Counted from the stretch's first letter, positions 8,338-18,060 are shown. The stretch is DNA of 64,000 nt from Tolypothrix sp. PCC 7712 (GCF_025860405.1 NZ_CP063785.1:1550001-1614000); one strand, 5' to 3'. The notes: generated from the sequence alone by a model not told the origin. Numbers and translations: made by a program.

Positions 8338-8372
8338 AATTTTGGATTGGCTTTCAATCTAAAATCTGTCTT

Positions 8373-8413
8373 GAAAAGTTTGCTACGGAGGGAAACCCTC
8401 CTTGCAACTTTTC
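8373..8413 (+). terminator. Strong hairpin downstream of gatB
   Basis: Outer arms GAAAAGTT and AACTTTTC enclose an inner stem GGAGGG-AAA-CCCTCC. There is no clean T-run, so it is either a terminator-like structure or a dispersed palindrome. It sits between convergent gatB and ndhD. Confidence 0.4.
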
Positions 8414-8440
8414 GCAAAATCTAAAATCTAAAATCCCTAG

Positions 8441-8481
8441 TCCCCAATCCCCAATCCCTAATCCCCAATCCCCAATCCCCA
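8441..8481 (+). repeat. Short tandem repeat, CCCCAAT type
   Basis: Six near-perfect heptamers CCCCAAT (one CCCTAAT) between gatB and ndhD. A HIP1-bearing inverted repeat (GCGATCGC...GCGATCGC, 8489-8515) follows and may act as a bidirectional stop. Confidence 0.75.
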
Positions 8482-8547
8482 AATAAAAGCGATCGCCCTA
8501 CAAAAGAGCGATCGCTACGCTTCGACAGATAATCTAGATGGGAAAGC

Positions 8548-10236
8548 TTACTTCATCGTTGCTAAAACAGGTGCTACCTCAGGTTCTGCAATTTTTGGTG
8601 TTAACAAGCCACTAGCATAAATCTGGGGGTTCGCTTGCGAGATGATTGTATAAGATTGGCGAACTTGAGTATTCACTGCTACAGTCTTCACATCGTACAT
8701 TTGCATAGCTACCTTGGGATAGAAGCCGATTCCAACAATTAGTACGATAAAGCAGGCAGCGATAAATACTTCGCGAGCATTAGCATCTCTGTATACTGCT
8801 TCAGTAGGTAGAACGCAATCTGTACCAAAACAAACCGCTTCATCTGCTTCTTGATTCTTCAAGCCTGCATCTGATAGGTCGCAGGTCAGTGCTTTACCAG
8901 TACCGTAGAATACTTGGCGTAACATGGAAAGCAGATAAATTGGTGTGAGAATCACCCCTACTGCGGCTAAGAAAACTGTAACTGTGCAGAACGTGGAACT
9001 GTAAACATCGCTGGTGGTGATACCCAAGAACACCGACAGTTCACCAGCAAAGCCACTCATCCCCGGAAGCGCTAGAGAAGCCATCGCGCCGACAGTAATT
9101 AAAGCAAATACTTTGGGCATTGCTTGACCCATACCACCCATTTCGTTCATCGCCATTGTGTGGGTACGGTCATAAGTTACCCCTGCTAGGAAGAACAGCA
9201 GCGATGCAATCAAACCGTGGGAAATCATTTGCAACATCGCACCATTGATTCCCAAATCGGTGAAGGACGCAATTCCTAGCAGGACAAAACCCATGTGGGA
9301 AATTGAAGAGTACGCCAAGCGACGCTTCATGTTTGTCTGAGCAAAGGAGTTTAACGCCCCGTAGATAATGTTGACTACGCCCAGAACGGCAATTACAGGT
9401 GCAAAGTAGACGTGGGCATTAGGGAGAAGCTCAAGATTTAAGCGAATTAAGCCATAACCGCCCATTTTCAAAAGCACACCTGCCAAAATCATCGAGACTG
9501 GTGCAGATGCTTCACCGTGAGCATCAGGCAACCAAGTGTGCATCGGGAAAATAGCCAGCTTGACACCAAAAGCAATTAACAATCCCGCATATAACAGCAA
9601 TTCTAGAGCTATGGGGTAATCTTTCATCCCCAAGGCGGTAATATCAAAAGTCATTGTACCGCCACCGTAGAGCGCCATTGCCAGCGCTGCCACAAGAATA
9701 AATATAGAAGCAGCTGCAGTATATAGTAAGAATTTTGTGGCTGCGTAACGACGCTTCTGTCCACCCCAAATGCAGACGAGTAGATACACAGGAATCAACT
9801 CGACTTCCCACATGATGAAAAACAGTAGCAAGTCTTTAGCAACAAATACCCCTATCTGTGCTGCATACAGCACCAGCATCAGAAAGTAAAATAACTTGGG
9901 TCTGCGATCGACTCGCCAAGCGGAAAACATTGACAGTGTTGTCACAAAGCCAGCTAACAGCACCAACGGGAATGATAACCCATCGACCGATACAGCCCAG
10001 CTCAGACCTAACTGCGGCATCCAGGCATAACTTTCCACGAGTTGAAAACTAGCACTACTGGTATCGTAATGCTTCCAAAAGGCGTAGCACATCAAAACAA
10101 AATCTGCGATACCTACACCTAGGGCATACCACCGCACGCGCTTGCCATCTTTATCAGGCAGCACAGGGATGAGCAGGGAAGCAACCAGTGGTAGTAGGAC
10201 AATCGCGGTAAGCCAAGGAAATTGATCCGCTATCAT
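8548..10236 (-). CDS. ndhD: NAD(P)H-quinone oxidoreductase chain 4 (NDH-1 subunit D)
   Basis: The 562-residue polytopic protein has about 14 hydrophobic helices of the antiporter-like Nuo/Mrp family. Diagnostic stretches include [17 protein letters not shown] (the conserved proton-channel glutamate), [27 protein letters not shown] and [12 protein letters not shown]. NdhD is a distal membrane-arm subunit of thylakoid NDH-1, which serves respiration, cyclic electron flow and CO2 uptake depending on the paralogue. Length fits a D1/D2-type subunit, but I cannot say which. ndhF is not adjacent; the upstream gene is divergent and unrelated. Confidence 0.95.
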   Translation of the reverse strand: MIADQFPWLTAIVLLPLVASLLIPVLPDKDGKRVRWYALGVGIADFVLMCYAFWKHYDTSSASFQLVESYAWMPQLGLSWAVSVDGLSFPLVLLAGFVTTLSMFSAWRVDRRPKLFYFLMLVLYAAQIGVFVAKDLLLFFIMWEVELIPVYLLVCIWGGQKRRYAATKFLLYTAAASIFILVAALAMALYGGGTMTFDITALGMKDYPIALELLLYAGLLIAFGVKLAIFPMHTWLPDAHGEASAPVSMILAGVLLKMGGYGLIRLNLELLPNAHVYFAPVIAVLGVVNIIYGALNSFAQTNMKRRLAYSSISHMGFVLLGIASFTDLGINGAMLQMISHGLIASLLFFLAGVTYDRTHTMAMNEMGGMGQAMPKVFALITVGAMASLALPGMSGFAGELSVFLGITTSDVYSSTFCTVTVFLAAVGVILTPIYLLSMLRQVFYGTGKALTCDLSDAGLKNQEADEAVCFGTDCVLPTEAVYRDANAREVFIAACFIVLIVGIGFYPKVAMQMYDVKTVAVNTQVRQSYTIISQANPQIYASGLLTPKIAEPEVAPVLATMK

Positions 10237-10442
10237 GTCAATGAGAAAAAATACTTATCTGTGAATAAAGATATTCTACTAGGCTTTGTTAACAAATATG
10301 AATAAATATTTACTTCTTTAGGCATAGATAAATCTACATTCTATTGATAGTTGTCAAAATCATCAAAAAATAATCAATGCATGAAATCTAGAAAAGTTTT
10401 TTAAAATATGTTAAGTATGCAAATCTTAATAAAGAATTATCT

Positions 10443-10916
10443 ATGTCCTCAGCCAATACCCAAAGCTACAGTTATGATGCAGTGACTTCACCCTCCTGGC
10501 AAATCGAACTGCTGTATGACAGTGAATGTCCTTTATGTATGCGCGAAGTGAATTTTCTGCAAAAACGGGATGCTGGACGAGGATTAGTAAACTTTGTAGA
10601 TATCGCCGACGATAACTACAATCCCGAAGTGCATGGCGGAGTTGACTATGAAACCGCAATGGGTCGTATCCATGCAGTATTACCAGATGGCACAGTGGTA
10701 AAAAATATAGAAGTATTTCGCCGCATTTACGAAATTTTAGGTATGGGCTGGGTTTATAGCCTCACTAAGTTACCCATAATTGGTGCGATCGCAGATTTTC
10801 TCTATGGAATTTGGGCAAACTGGCGACTAGCTGTCACAGGAAGACCCAATTTAAAAACAATCATCGCCCAACGTCAACAAAAAATTGCTTGTAATACAGA
10901 AGGGCGTTGTCGGTAA
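10443..10916 (+). CDS. DCC-type thiol-disulfide oxidoreductase family protein (DUF393)
   Basis: The 157 residues show the DUF393/DCC signature: LLYDSECPLCMREVNFLQKRD, with a CxxC pair near residues 30-33 in a thioredoxin-like fold, and a C-terminal helix IADFLYGIWANWRLAVTGR. The family's first motif is usually DGxCPLC; here the second residue is Ser. The redox role is inferred from the CxxC and family name; no substrate is known. It is divergent from ndhD with 206 bp of AT-rich promoter region between them. Confidence 0.8.
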   Translation: MSSANTQSYSYDAVTSPSWQIELLYDSECPLCMREVNFLQKRDAGRGLVNFVDIADDNYNPEVHGGVDYETAMGRIHAVLPDGTVVKNIEVFRRIYEILGMGWVYSLTKLPIIGAIADFLYGIWANWRLAVTGRPNLKTIIAQRQQKIACNTEGRCR

Positions 10917-10917
10917 T

Positions 10918-11062
10918 TTGTCATTTGTCATTTGTCATTTGTCATTTGTCATTTGTCATTTGGTGTTTGTTATTTCCCCTTGTCCCCTTGTCCCCTTGTC
11001 CCCTCATCTCCCTCATCCCCAGGAGTTCTTTAATTTTGAATTTTGAATTTTGAATTTTGAAT
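10918..11062 (+). repeat. Three stacked short tandem repeats
   Basis: 10918-10961 is six copies of TTGTCAT, 10977-11005 is CCTTGTC-type units, and 11031-11062 is four copies of TTTTGAA. All are 7-bp units, filling the space between two convergent genes. Confidence 0.8.
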
Positions 11063-11079
11063 TGATTTGTCCCCAATCC

Positions 11080-12555
11080 CTACTTCCGACAACTATCCCT
11101 CGTGCGGCTTTTCCAAATCCAGCCAGGTTCGGGAGAACTAATTTCTATCCAGCCGCCTTCTGTTCTCCCGGTAGTTGTGACTTGAGTACCTGCTTTGACT
11201 ACTTTTCCTGTTTTGCGCTGTCCCGAACCAGATAAAGAACGTAAGTTTGAGGAACTCACAACTACCAAGCAACCTTGTTTCTGTTCAGCAGGTTGATTCG
11301 TGGAAGTATTGGCATTTGCAACTGGCTTCACTTGATTTTCAGCAGGTTTGGCAGCGATTTTTTGGGAGTTATTAGCAGATACAATCCCCATAGCAACTAA
11401 TGCGATCGCAGCGCCAGAACCAAGCAGCCAGCGCAATTTTGTAGATGATTGAGCTGCAGAACCCCAGCCTGTCGCCAAAATGCTAGGCGATCGCGTGGGA
11501 TTATTTAAAGTAGTAGTTGAAAGTTGATTCTGTGCGTCTGGAGCACGTAAAGTAGAAGCATTGGTAAATGCTTGTGGTGTAGCGCTATTTGTGCCGTTAG
11601 TTGGGGGAGTATAGCTAGGTTTAGCCAGTTCTTGCAGATAGTGCATGACTTTGGTTGCAGTCACATAGCCATCTTTTAAATAGTGACCCATTACTTGACC
11701 TACGACAGCTGCTACAGCTGCGGGTGTATTGGCATTGGTAATCGTCGCAACTGCTTGCAGTGCTTCGGTTGCTGTTTGGTAACGGAATTTAAAGTAATGC
11801 CGCACCATCTTATTTAACACAGATGCCAATTGCTCACTAACTTGGGCATGATGCTGCCATAATATTTCACCACTAGTCGCATCTTCGCCAAACTGCTTGG
11901 GATTTAAGCCTGTCAGCGCTTGAATACAAGTCATCCCTAATGCATAAATATCACTACAAGGGCGTGGTCTACCTTGCCCTTGTTCACTCGGCATATAGCC
12001 AGGCGTACCCACTGGAACTGTATCATTTTCTAGCTGTTCTGGAGTCATCAGTGAGTAGCTTTTAATTTGCTTCACTGCGCCAAAATCAACCAAGACTATT
12101 TTATTATCGGCAGTACGGCGGATTAAGTTATCGGGTTTGATATCTCGGTGAATGACCCCTTGATTATGGATAAATTCTAAAATCGGTAAAACATCTTGTA
12201 GCAGTTGAATTACCTGCCCTTCATTCCACCTACCAGCTGCCATTTCCGATGACAATGGATTGCCAGCAATCAATTCCTGTACTAAATAGAATTCTTCGTC
12301 TTCCTCAAAGTAAGCTAAAAGCCGAGGAATTTGGTCATGATGACCGAGATTTTCTAAACTTTCAGCTTCCCTATTAAACAAATGTCTCGCTGTCAGCAAG
12401 AATTCGCGATCGCTACTAATAGGTTTGAGATGCTTGACAATACAAGTGGGGTTTCCAGGACGGCGAGTGTCTAAGGCTACATAAGTATGACCAAATCCGC
12501 CTTTGCCTAATAATTCGACCACTTGGTAACGCTGGTCTAGTAATCTGCCGATCAT
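11080..12555 (-). CDS. Serine/threonine protein kinase with C-terminal SH3-like domain
   Basis: The 491 residues comprise a Hanks-type kinase domain (about 9-270) with glycine loop GKGGFGHTY, catalytic loop HRDIKPDN near 136, VDFGAVKQ, and SEQGQGRPRPCSDIYALG in place of the usual APE. A Pro/Thr-rich linker leads to a transmembrane segment near 375-395 (LLGSGAAIALVAMGIVSA). A C-terminal SH3b-like domain (about 425-488, SSNLRSLSGSGQRKTGKV...GWIWKS) would be periplasmic and could bind cell wall. Catalytic residues look intact. The gene is divergent from an FHA-containing adenylate cyclase, a candidate phosphothreonine reader. Confidence 0.92.
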   Translation of the reverse strand: MIGRLLDQRYQVVELLGKGGFGHTYVALDTRRPGNPTCIVKHLKPISSDREFLLTARHLFNREAESLENLGHHDQIPRLLAYFEEDEEFYLVQELIAGNPLSSEMAAGRWNEGQVIQLLQDVLPILEFIHNQGVIHRDIKPDNLIRRTADNKIVLVDFGAVKQIKSYSLMTPEQLENDTVPVGTPGYMPSEQGQGRPRPCSDIYALGMTCIQALTGLNPKQFGEDATSGEILWQHHAQVSEQLASVLNKMVRHYFKFRYQTATEALQAVATITNANTPAAVAAVVGQVMGHYLKDGYVTATKVMHYLQELAKPSYTPPTNGTNSATPQAFTNASTLRAPDAQNQLSTTTLNNPTRSPSILATGWGSAAQSSTKLRWLLGSGAAIALVAMGIVSANNSQKIAAKPAENQVKPVANANTSTNQPAEQKQGCLVVVSSSNLRSLSGSGQRKTGKVVKAGTQVTTTGRTEGGWIEISSPEPGWIWKSRTRDSCRK

Positions 12556-12819
12556 GGTATAGCTGGACTGCGGTTAACTGTTAACTAGAATACACTTTTT
12601 CCTAAATGAAGAAGGTTATTACGATTTTCTCCCTAACACTGATGTATATCTGAATATAATTGTTTCGGGATATTCACTATATTCAGGACATAAAGTTGTA
12701 CATGATAGTTGTCGGAATGCTAATAACAGTGTCATAAATATAAAGCCCAGAGCTAACCCTTGGGTATACCCTGGACAAAAAATGCTAGAACCCCAGATAC
12801 CAGGATCAATATCTCACAC

Positions 12820-14448
12820 ATGACTGAACTCAAACTGCGTCTACAAGATGGAGATACTGAAACCGTTGTTTCAGTGGATCAAGATGTATTTACTATCGGC
12901 AGGTTACCAGAATGTAACTTATACTTACCTTCTGGTGGGGTTTCCCGGACTCATGCTCAAATTGTGAAGACGGGTGATGATGTGTGGACTATTGAGGATT
13001 TGGGTAGTAAAAATGGCACACAGGTAAATGAACGTCTGCTGACTCGTCCGCAACAGTTGCATCATGGAGACGTTGTTTGGTTGGGTAATGTGAGTTTAGT
13101 AGTATTGTTGATCACTCCTCATACAAAGTCAGTAATTGAGCAGAGTACAACTAAGAATGATGCCGATCAAAAAACCATATTGCGTAACGTCAAACAACTA
13201 CAACAGCAATGGATAGAAGCTGATAGCAAAGATGGTGATATCAATAATAATAAGGATAAAACCATTGCTAGGTTGAAAGATTTGGTAGATATTGCCAAAA
13301 ATCTTTGTGCAGCCACTTCCATAGAAGAGATTTTCTTTCAGGTGCAACAAGTCGTCTTTCGTTACCTAGATAGTATTGATCGCTTGGCATTATTAATAGA
13401 TGTCACTGGCGGCGGTAATTTGGAGTTAATCAATGCAGCGACGCGCAACATTACCCAGCAGCAAAGTCTGACTCCTGATGGTAGTTGGATCAGCCGTAGT
13501 ATTTGTCAAAAAGTGTTTGACGAAAAAGTTGTTATTCAATCTGCGGATACCCATAAAGATGAACGTTTTGCTGGAGAACACAGCATTTTGGTAAAAGGTA
13601 TTCGCAGTGTAATGGCAGTGCCTTTATGGGATGAAAATAAAGTAGTGGGGGTTCTCTACGCTGATGCTCATCTTTCTTCTTACCATTGGGCGAATGAAGG
13701 TGAAGAAGAACTCAGCTTTTTTTCGGCTTTAGCCAACCTAGTAGCTTCTAGCGTTCAGCGCTGGTTACTGCTAGATAGACTTAAGCAAGAAGAGGTAATT
13801 CGTCACAGATTAGAACGCTATCATTCTCCGGCTGTAGTTCAGCAGTTAATTTCTGTAGGTAAGTTACCAGATGGACGTTTACCCCCCGAAGAGAGTGAAA
13901 TTAGCATTTTATTCGCAGATTTGGTAGGTTTTACCGCTATTTCAGAAAGAGTCACACCAACTGCGATCGCGCAATTACTCAATAGCTTATTTGAAGAAAT
14001 GCTACAAGAGGTATTTACCTATGGTGGCACTTTAGATAAATATATTGGTGATTGTATTATGGCGTTCTTTGGCGCTCCAGAGCCACAAGCAGATCACGCC
14101 GAGCGCGCCACTGCTGCGGCTAAAGGAATGCTAACTCGCTTAGAACTTCTTAACCTCAATGGTTTTTGGCAAGAACCGCTACAATTACGCATCGCGGTGA
14201 ATAGCGGTAAAGCCGTTGTCGGAGATGTTGGTAGCTCTCAACGGGTTGAGTATACAGCTTTAGGCGCTACTATTAACCTCGCCGCCCGTATGGAACCAAT
14301 TTGTCCCACTGGTGAATGCGTAATTAGTGAAGAAACTTACAATATGCTTTCCCAACCAGTAGATTTTCATGAAATGGGTAGTTACACCTTCAAAGGTATT
14401 AATCGTCTAGTGAAGGTTTATCAAACAAAAATGCAAGGTAATTCATAG
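12820..14448 (+). CDS. FHA-GAF class III adenylate cyclase
   Basis: Starting at the ATG 12820, the protein is 542 residues. An upstream in-frame TTG at 12760 is less likely because family similarity begins at MTELKLRLQDGD. Residues about 5-95 are an FHA domain (GRLPECNLYLP, SRTHAQI, SKNGTQVNE). Residues about 165-325 are a GAF sensor. Residues about 360-540 are the catalytic domain: FADLVGFT and GDCIMAFFG supply the two metal aspartates, LDKYIGD the substrate lysine, YTALGATINLAARME the second specificity position (Thr) and transition-state residues. The Lys/Thr pairing favours ATP, giving cAMP. CyaD of Anabaena is remembered as having a similar FHA/GAF layout, but I did not verify this. The kinase gene upstream is divergent. 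Confidence 0.9.
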   Translation: MTELKLRLQDGDTETVVSVDQDVFTIGRLPECNLYLPSGGVSRTHAQIVKTGDDVWTIEDLGSKNGTQVNERLLTRPQQLHHGDVVWLGNVSLVVLLITPHTKSVIEQSTTKNDADQKTILRNVKQLQQQWIEADSKDGDINNNKDKTIARLKDLVDIAKNLCAATSIEEIFFQVQQVVFRYLDSIDRLALLIDVTGGGNLELINAATRNITQQQSLTPDGSWISRSICQKVFDEKVVIQSADTHKDERFAGEHSILVKGIRSVMAVPLWDENKVVGVLYADAHLSSYHWANEGEEELSFFSALANLVASSVQRWLLLDRLKQEEVIRHRLERYHSPAVVQQLISVGKLPDGRLPPEESEISILFADLVGFTAISERVTPTAIAQLLNSLFEEMLQEVFTYGGTLDKYIGDCIMAFFGAPEPQADHAERATAAAKGMLTRLELLNLNGFWQEPLQLRIAVNSGKAVVGDVGSSQRVEYTALGATINLAARMEPICPTGECVISEETYNMLSQPVDFHEMGSYTFKGINRLVKVYQTKMQGNS

Positions 14449-14549
14449 TTCGTAATTCGTAATTCGTAATTCGTAGTTAAGAATTTTTTGATAATTTTAT
14501 AATAGTATTACCCACTATAGAACTCATATTTGATTTTTTACGTTCACGT

Positions 14550-14579
14550 AGGATGCGTTAGTGATAGCGTAACGCATCA
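14550..14579 (+). repeat. GGATGCGTTA palindrome, copy 1
   Basis: Inverted repeat GATGCGTTA...TAACGCATC with a short loop. The same palindrome with a different loop occurs at 21344-21371, so it is a dispersed hairpin. Confidence 0.6.
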
Positions 14580-14815
14580 GTGCCAAATCATTAGCTGCAA
14601 ATAATAAATATTCTGGATTAAGCATCTTTTTCGCCCTGAGCATAAGCTAAACCACATCTAGTTTGCATAATCTGAAATTGTATATTTATTGTGGGGGAGC
14701 CACTGTGTTGCGCGGGTTCCCCGCGTTGTAGCAAGTGGCGTTGGGCATCTTGCCCGCCCAATATATGCAAGCCAAATATGGAACAGCTTACAAACTAAAT
14801 ATTGAAAATTATCTG

Positions 14816-15048
14816 ATACTAATTTGAAAAAATAATGCGACAGATTGTAGGGGCATGGCACTGCCATACCCTCTAGAATATATTAGGACTTACGCAAAAG
14901 TAACGGAATTACGTCATTACGAGCGCAGCGACGTAATCGCCTGATATTCTGGGATTGCTTCCCTACACTTCGTTCCGGTCGCAATGACAAATTTTGCTTG
15001 CGTAAGTCCTGTATATTAATGTTTCGCAAACATGATTTGATTTGGTAT
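14816..15048 (-). repeat. Repeat A, copy 4, interrupted by element C
   Basis: Reverse-orientation copy: it runs from ATACTAATTTG through a GGCATGGCACTGCC hairpin and CTCTAGAATATATT, is broken by element C, and resumes with TATTAATGTTTCGCAAAC to GGTAT. The uninterrupted copy at 31369-31471 shows the original arrangement. Confidence 0.7.
14885..15010 (+). mobile_element. MITE-like element C (126 bp)
   Basis: The ends are perfect 13-bp inverted repeats, AGGACTTACGCAA and TTGCGTAAGTCCT, with no coding capacity inside. The hexamer TATATT stands directly on the left and one base beyond the right end, consistent with a target duplication. Confidence 0.75.
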
Positions 15049-15289
15049 GAGTTCATTGGATTGTTGAACTACAGGTAATTGTGTCTCTATTTCCTGGTAA
15101 GCGTTCTCTTCTACATTTTTACCAGTTACACCAAAATGTAAGCAATTCCTGACCATTACTTAGCATATCCATAGGCATATATTGCATCTTGCAAATTGCA
15201 TAATTTTGCGTCAATGCTAATAGATTTAATTATTGTTAGATGGGTGTTTAACTTTTTTTACTTATCATTCAACTAATCAGGTGTCAATG

Positions 15290-15322
15290 AGTACATTTTT
15301 CATGTACTGATCAGAATATAGT
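15290..15322 (+). promoter_or_regulatory. Candidate operator/promoter of glgA
   Basis: Perfect inverted repeat AGTACAT-TTTTC-ATGTACT (15290-15308), then a TATAGT hexamer near 15317 that could be a -10 box, about 35 bp before the glgA ATG. The regulator is unknown. The spacing GTA-N11-TAC is longer than the NtcA consensus GTA-N8-TAC. Confidence 0.35.
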
Positions 15323-15354
15323 AAAAATGAAGTTTTGTGAAGCGAGGACTAGGG

Positions 15355-16833
15355 ATGTACATTGTACAGATTGCCTCGGAATGTGCTCCTGTAATTAAAG
15401 CAGGAGGATTAGGGGATGTTGTCTACGGACTGAGTCGGGAATTAGAGATTCGCGGACATTGCGTCGAGCTAATTTTGCCCAAATATGACTGTATGCGCTA
15501 TGACCATATTTGGGGTATGCACGATGCATATCGCAATTTATCTGTACCCTGGTATGGTGGGGCAATTAACTGCTCAGTACACTGCGGTTGGGTACACGGA
15601 CGGGTGTGTTTCTTTATTGAACCCCACTCCCAAGATAATTTCTTCAACCGTGGCTGCTATTACGGTTGCGATGATGATAATATGCGCTTTGCATTTTTCA
15701 GCAAAGCCGCTTTAGAGTTTTTACTACAAAGTAATAAGCGTCCTGATATCATCCATTGTCATGATTGGCAAACAGGCTTAGTACCAGTCATGCTCAGTGA
15801 AATGTACAAGTACTATGGCCTAGAGTATCAGCGCGCTTGTTACACCATTCACAACTTTAAACATCAGGGAATGGGTGGTATAGAAACTCTCCAAGCTACA
15901 GGTTTAAATCGCCCAGAATATTACTTCCAGTACGATAAACTGCGTGACAACTTCAATCCCTTTGCCATTAATTTTATGAAGGCGGGTATTGTTTATTCCA
16001 ATGCTGTCACCACAGTTTCACCTAACCACGCCTGGGAAGCCAGTACAAGCGATGTAGGTTGTGGCTTGGGCCATACTTTGCATTTACATAAAGATAAATT
16101 CCGTGGAGTGCTGAACGGTATCGATTACGATTTTTGGAATCCAGAAATCGACCGCTACATTCCGTCTCAATATAGCAAAGAAGATTTTGACAAAAAATTT
16201 GATAACAAAAAAGCTTTGCGAGAGCGGCTTTTACTCCGCCAAGAAGATAAACCAATTGTTGCTTACATCGGTCGTTTAGATAATCAAAAAGGCGTGCATC
16301 TTGTACATCACGCTATCTATTATGCTCTCAATAAAGGAGCGCAATTTGTATTACTCGGTTCAGCAACCGAACCAGCAATCAATGCTAAATTCCAGCATGA
16401 GAAACAATTTTTAAATAACAACCCAGATGTACATTTAGAACTGGGCTTTAACGAAGAATTATCCCACTTAATTTATGCTGGGGCAGATATGATTGTTGTC
16501 CCTAGTAATTACGAACCCTGTGGGTTAACTCAAATGATTGGCTTAAAGTATGGCACTGTACCGATTGTGCGTGGTGTAGGTGGATTAGTCAATACAGTAT
16601 TTGACCGTAACTACGACGAAAATCTCCCACCAGAAAAACGCAATGGTTTTGTGTTCTATCAAAGCGATAATCAGGCGCTGGAATCAGCAATGAATCGTGC
16701 TATTGATTTGTGGAATTACTCGCCTGAAGAGTTTCGTCAATTAGCTATTCAGGGTATGGAGTATGACTACTCGTGGAATATTCCCGGAGGAGAATATATA
16801 GAAATTTACGACTGGATCAGACACAAGTGGTAA
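15355..16833 (+). CDS. glgA: Glycogen synthase (ADP-glucose type), GT5
   Basis: I choose the ATG at 15355 (492 residues; MYIVQIASECAPVIKAGGLGDVV) over an in-frame GTG at 15337, because the family motif K-x-GGLGDV sits at the N-terminus and a GAGGA-type site lies upstream. The KAGGLGDVV motif binds ADP-glucose. IHCHDWQTGLVP, LNGIDYDFWNP, YIGRLDNQKG and the C-terminal PSNYEPCGLTQMIGLKYGTVPIVRGVGGLVNTV are GT5 hallmarks. It elongates alpha-1,4-glucan in carbon storage. Cyanobacteria carry two glgA types; the non-canonical IDYDFWNPEID stretch fits the GlgA2-like branch, by impression only. No other glycogen genes are nearby. Confidence 0.95.
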   Translation: MYIVQIASECAPVIKAGGLGDVVYGLSRELEIRGHCVELILPKYDCMRYDHIWGMHDAYRNLSVPWYGGAINCSVHCGWVHGRVCFFIEPHSQDNFFNRGCYYGCDDDNMRFAFFSKAALEFLLQSNKRPDIIHCHDWQTGLVPVMLSEMYKYYGLEYQRACYTIHNFKHQGMGGIETLQATGLNRPEYYFQYDKLRDNFNPFAINFMKAGIVYSNAVTTVSPNHAWEASTSDVGCGLGHTLHLHKDKFRGVLNGIDYDFWNPEIDRYIPSQYSKEDFDKKFDNKKALRERLLLRQEDKPIVAYIGRLDNQKGVHLVHHAIYYALNKGAQFVLLGSATEPAINAKFQHEKQFLNNNPDVHLELGFNEELSHLIYAGADMIVVPSNYEPCGLTQMIGLKYGTVPIVRGVGGLVNTVFDRNYDENLPPEKRNGFVFYQSDNQALESAMNRAIDLWNYSPEEFRQLAIQGMEYDYSWNIPGGEYIEIYDWIRHKW

Positions 16834-16842
16834 GCACTGAAT

Positions 16843-16870
16843 TTTAGATTTTGGATTTTGGATTTTGGAT
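16843..16870 (+). repeat. Short tandem repeat, ATTTTGG type
   Basis: Heptamer copies (GATTTTGGATTTTGG) just after the glgA stop. Confidence 0.6.
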
Positions 16871-16930
16871 GAAAAATTCAAAATCCGAAATTTACAGCAG
16901 ATTGCAAGTTGGTGAGGTACAGATAATTGT

Positions 16931-17185
16931 AAGGGCAAGCTACTGCCCACCTGTGTCAACTTAAGCTAAAAGCGATATAGGGCGGGCGTTGTACAAATAC
17001 CTTGCGCCCTCATCCCCTAACCCCTTCTCCCCCTGGAGAAGGGGAACTAAATCTCTGGCTCCCTTCTCCCTGTGGGAGAGGGCTAAACCTTATAACCAAG
17101 AGGGTTTCACGTTAAGTTGACACCAATAGGCAAGGCACTGCCTTGCCCTTACAATCTATCGCATTCAGTTTTCAAATTGGTATTA
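16931..17185 (+). repeat. Repeat A, copy 5, interrupted by element B
   Basis: The right part is clear: GGCAAGGCACTGCCTTGCCC, ATCTATCGCATTC, CAAATTGGTATTA. The left part before element B is decayed (GGGCAAGCTACTGCCC). The insertion again lies at the central hairpin. Confidence 0.6.
16953..17123 (-). mobile_element. MITE-like element B, second copy (171 bp)
   Basis: Opposite orientation to 3064-3248 with the same terminal 12-mers and the same internal GC-rich stems (CCCCTTCTCCCC...GGAGAAGGGG). It is shorter by 14 bp. It has no ORF. Confidence 0.72.
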
Positions 17186-17284
17186 GTGGTTTCAGCTAGT
17201 AATAGAATGATTTTGCCGATAGATTGACATAATCTAGATGCAAACAGCAATTATTAGTCAAAAATATGAAAATCTGGAGACTTC

Positions 17285-17824
17285 ATGCCCAAGCTCAACG
17301 TTAAGCAGAAAAACTGGCTACTTTCCGCCCATGTTGCATTTGGTAGCATTTGGTTGGGTACGGCTTTATGCATTGTGGCGATCGCATTGAAAAATACTCA
17401 TACTACTAACGGTGATGAACTATATGCAGTCAATGCTAGTTTGAAGTTAATAGATGATTTCGTGATTATTCCTTCAGCTAACTTATCTTTGCTAACCGGA
17501 GGACTGCTTTGTTGGTTAACGATTTGGGGATTTTTTAAACATTACTGGGTAATTGTTAAATGGATTGCGACAGTTGTGTTGATTACTTCGGGAACTGTGT
17601 GGTTAGGGCCTTGGTTAAATGCAGCCACAAGTATTTCCGATATAGAGCGATCGCAAGCATTGAGCAATCCCCTATATACATTTGACATCAAAGGCGTTCT
17701 CATCGGCGGTACAATTCAAACTTTATCTGTACTTGCTATTATTGGCATTTCCGTCCTGAAGCCTTGGGGTAGAAGAATAGTCAAAGTCAAATCGCCAGAA
17801 GAATCTACCTCATCAACCAGCTAG
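17285..17824 (+). CDS. DUF2269-like integral membrane protein
   Basis: The 179 residues contain four hydrophobic helices: about 12-32 (LLSAHVAFGSIWLGTALCIV), 55-75, 82-105 and 135-155. The pattern of an HVxFGxxWLG first helix and a polar turn after helix 2 resembles DUF2269/predicted membrane proteins of about 160 residues. No catalytic motif is visible; the histidine in helix 1 could bind a cofactor, but that is speculation. An AGACTTC sequence precedes the ATG without a strong Shine-Dalgarno. It is a monocistronic unit between repeats. Confidence 0.6.
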   Translation: MPKLNVKQKNWLLSAHVAFGSIWLGTALCIVAIALKNTHTTNGDELYAVNASLKLIDDFVIIPSANLSLLTGGLLCWLTIWGFFKHYWVIVKWIATVVLITSGTVWLGPWLNAATSISDIERSQALSNPLYTFDIKGVLIGGTIQTLSVLAIIGISVLKPWGRRIVKVKSPEESTSSTS

Positions 17825-17835
17825 TACAACAAGGC

Positions 17836-17889
17836 AAAAGTCAAAAGTCAAAAGTCAAAAGTCAAAAGTCAAAAGTCAAAAGTCAAAAG
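17836..17889 (+). repeat. Short tandem repeat, AAAAGTC x7
   Basis: Seven perfect consecutive heptamers, the classic short tandemly repeated repeat of heterocystous cyanobacteria. The count probably varies between strains through slippage. Confidence 0.9.
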
Positions 17890-18060
17890 AATTGTATTCC
17901 GGGCTTTTGCACCATTTAAAATGGTCTGTTTATTTACGCCGTGCTGTAGTAGGGACTTGCAAATAAAAAATAATTAATTGCTTTAGTGAGCAGGGGAAGC
18001 AGAGGAGGAAGAATACAATTATGGTCTTCGCTATGAAAAATGAATAATCTCATCTCTTTC

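Larger units (their letters stand above)
14449..15354. other. Repeat-rich intergenic region
   Basis: No gene is supported; a 69-codon reverse frame at 14658-14867 runs through repeats. Contents: TTCGTAA heptamers at 14448-14475, a GGATGCGTTA/TAACGCATC palindrome at 14550-14579, repeat A copy 4 with element C inside, and the glgA promoter region at the right end. Confidence 0.7.

Noticed and set aside
14658..14867. 69-codon reverse ORF
   Set aside because: It spans a GC-rich palindrome and repeat A sequence; no protein family seen.
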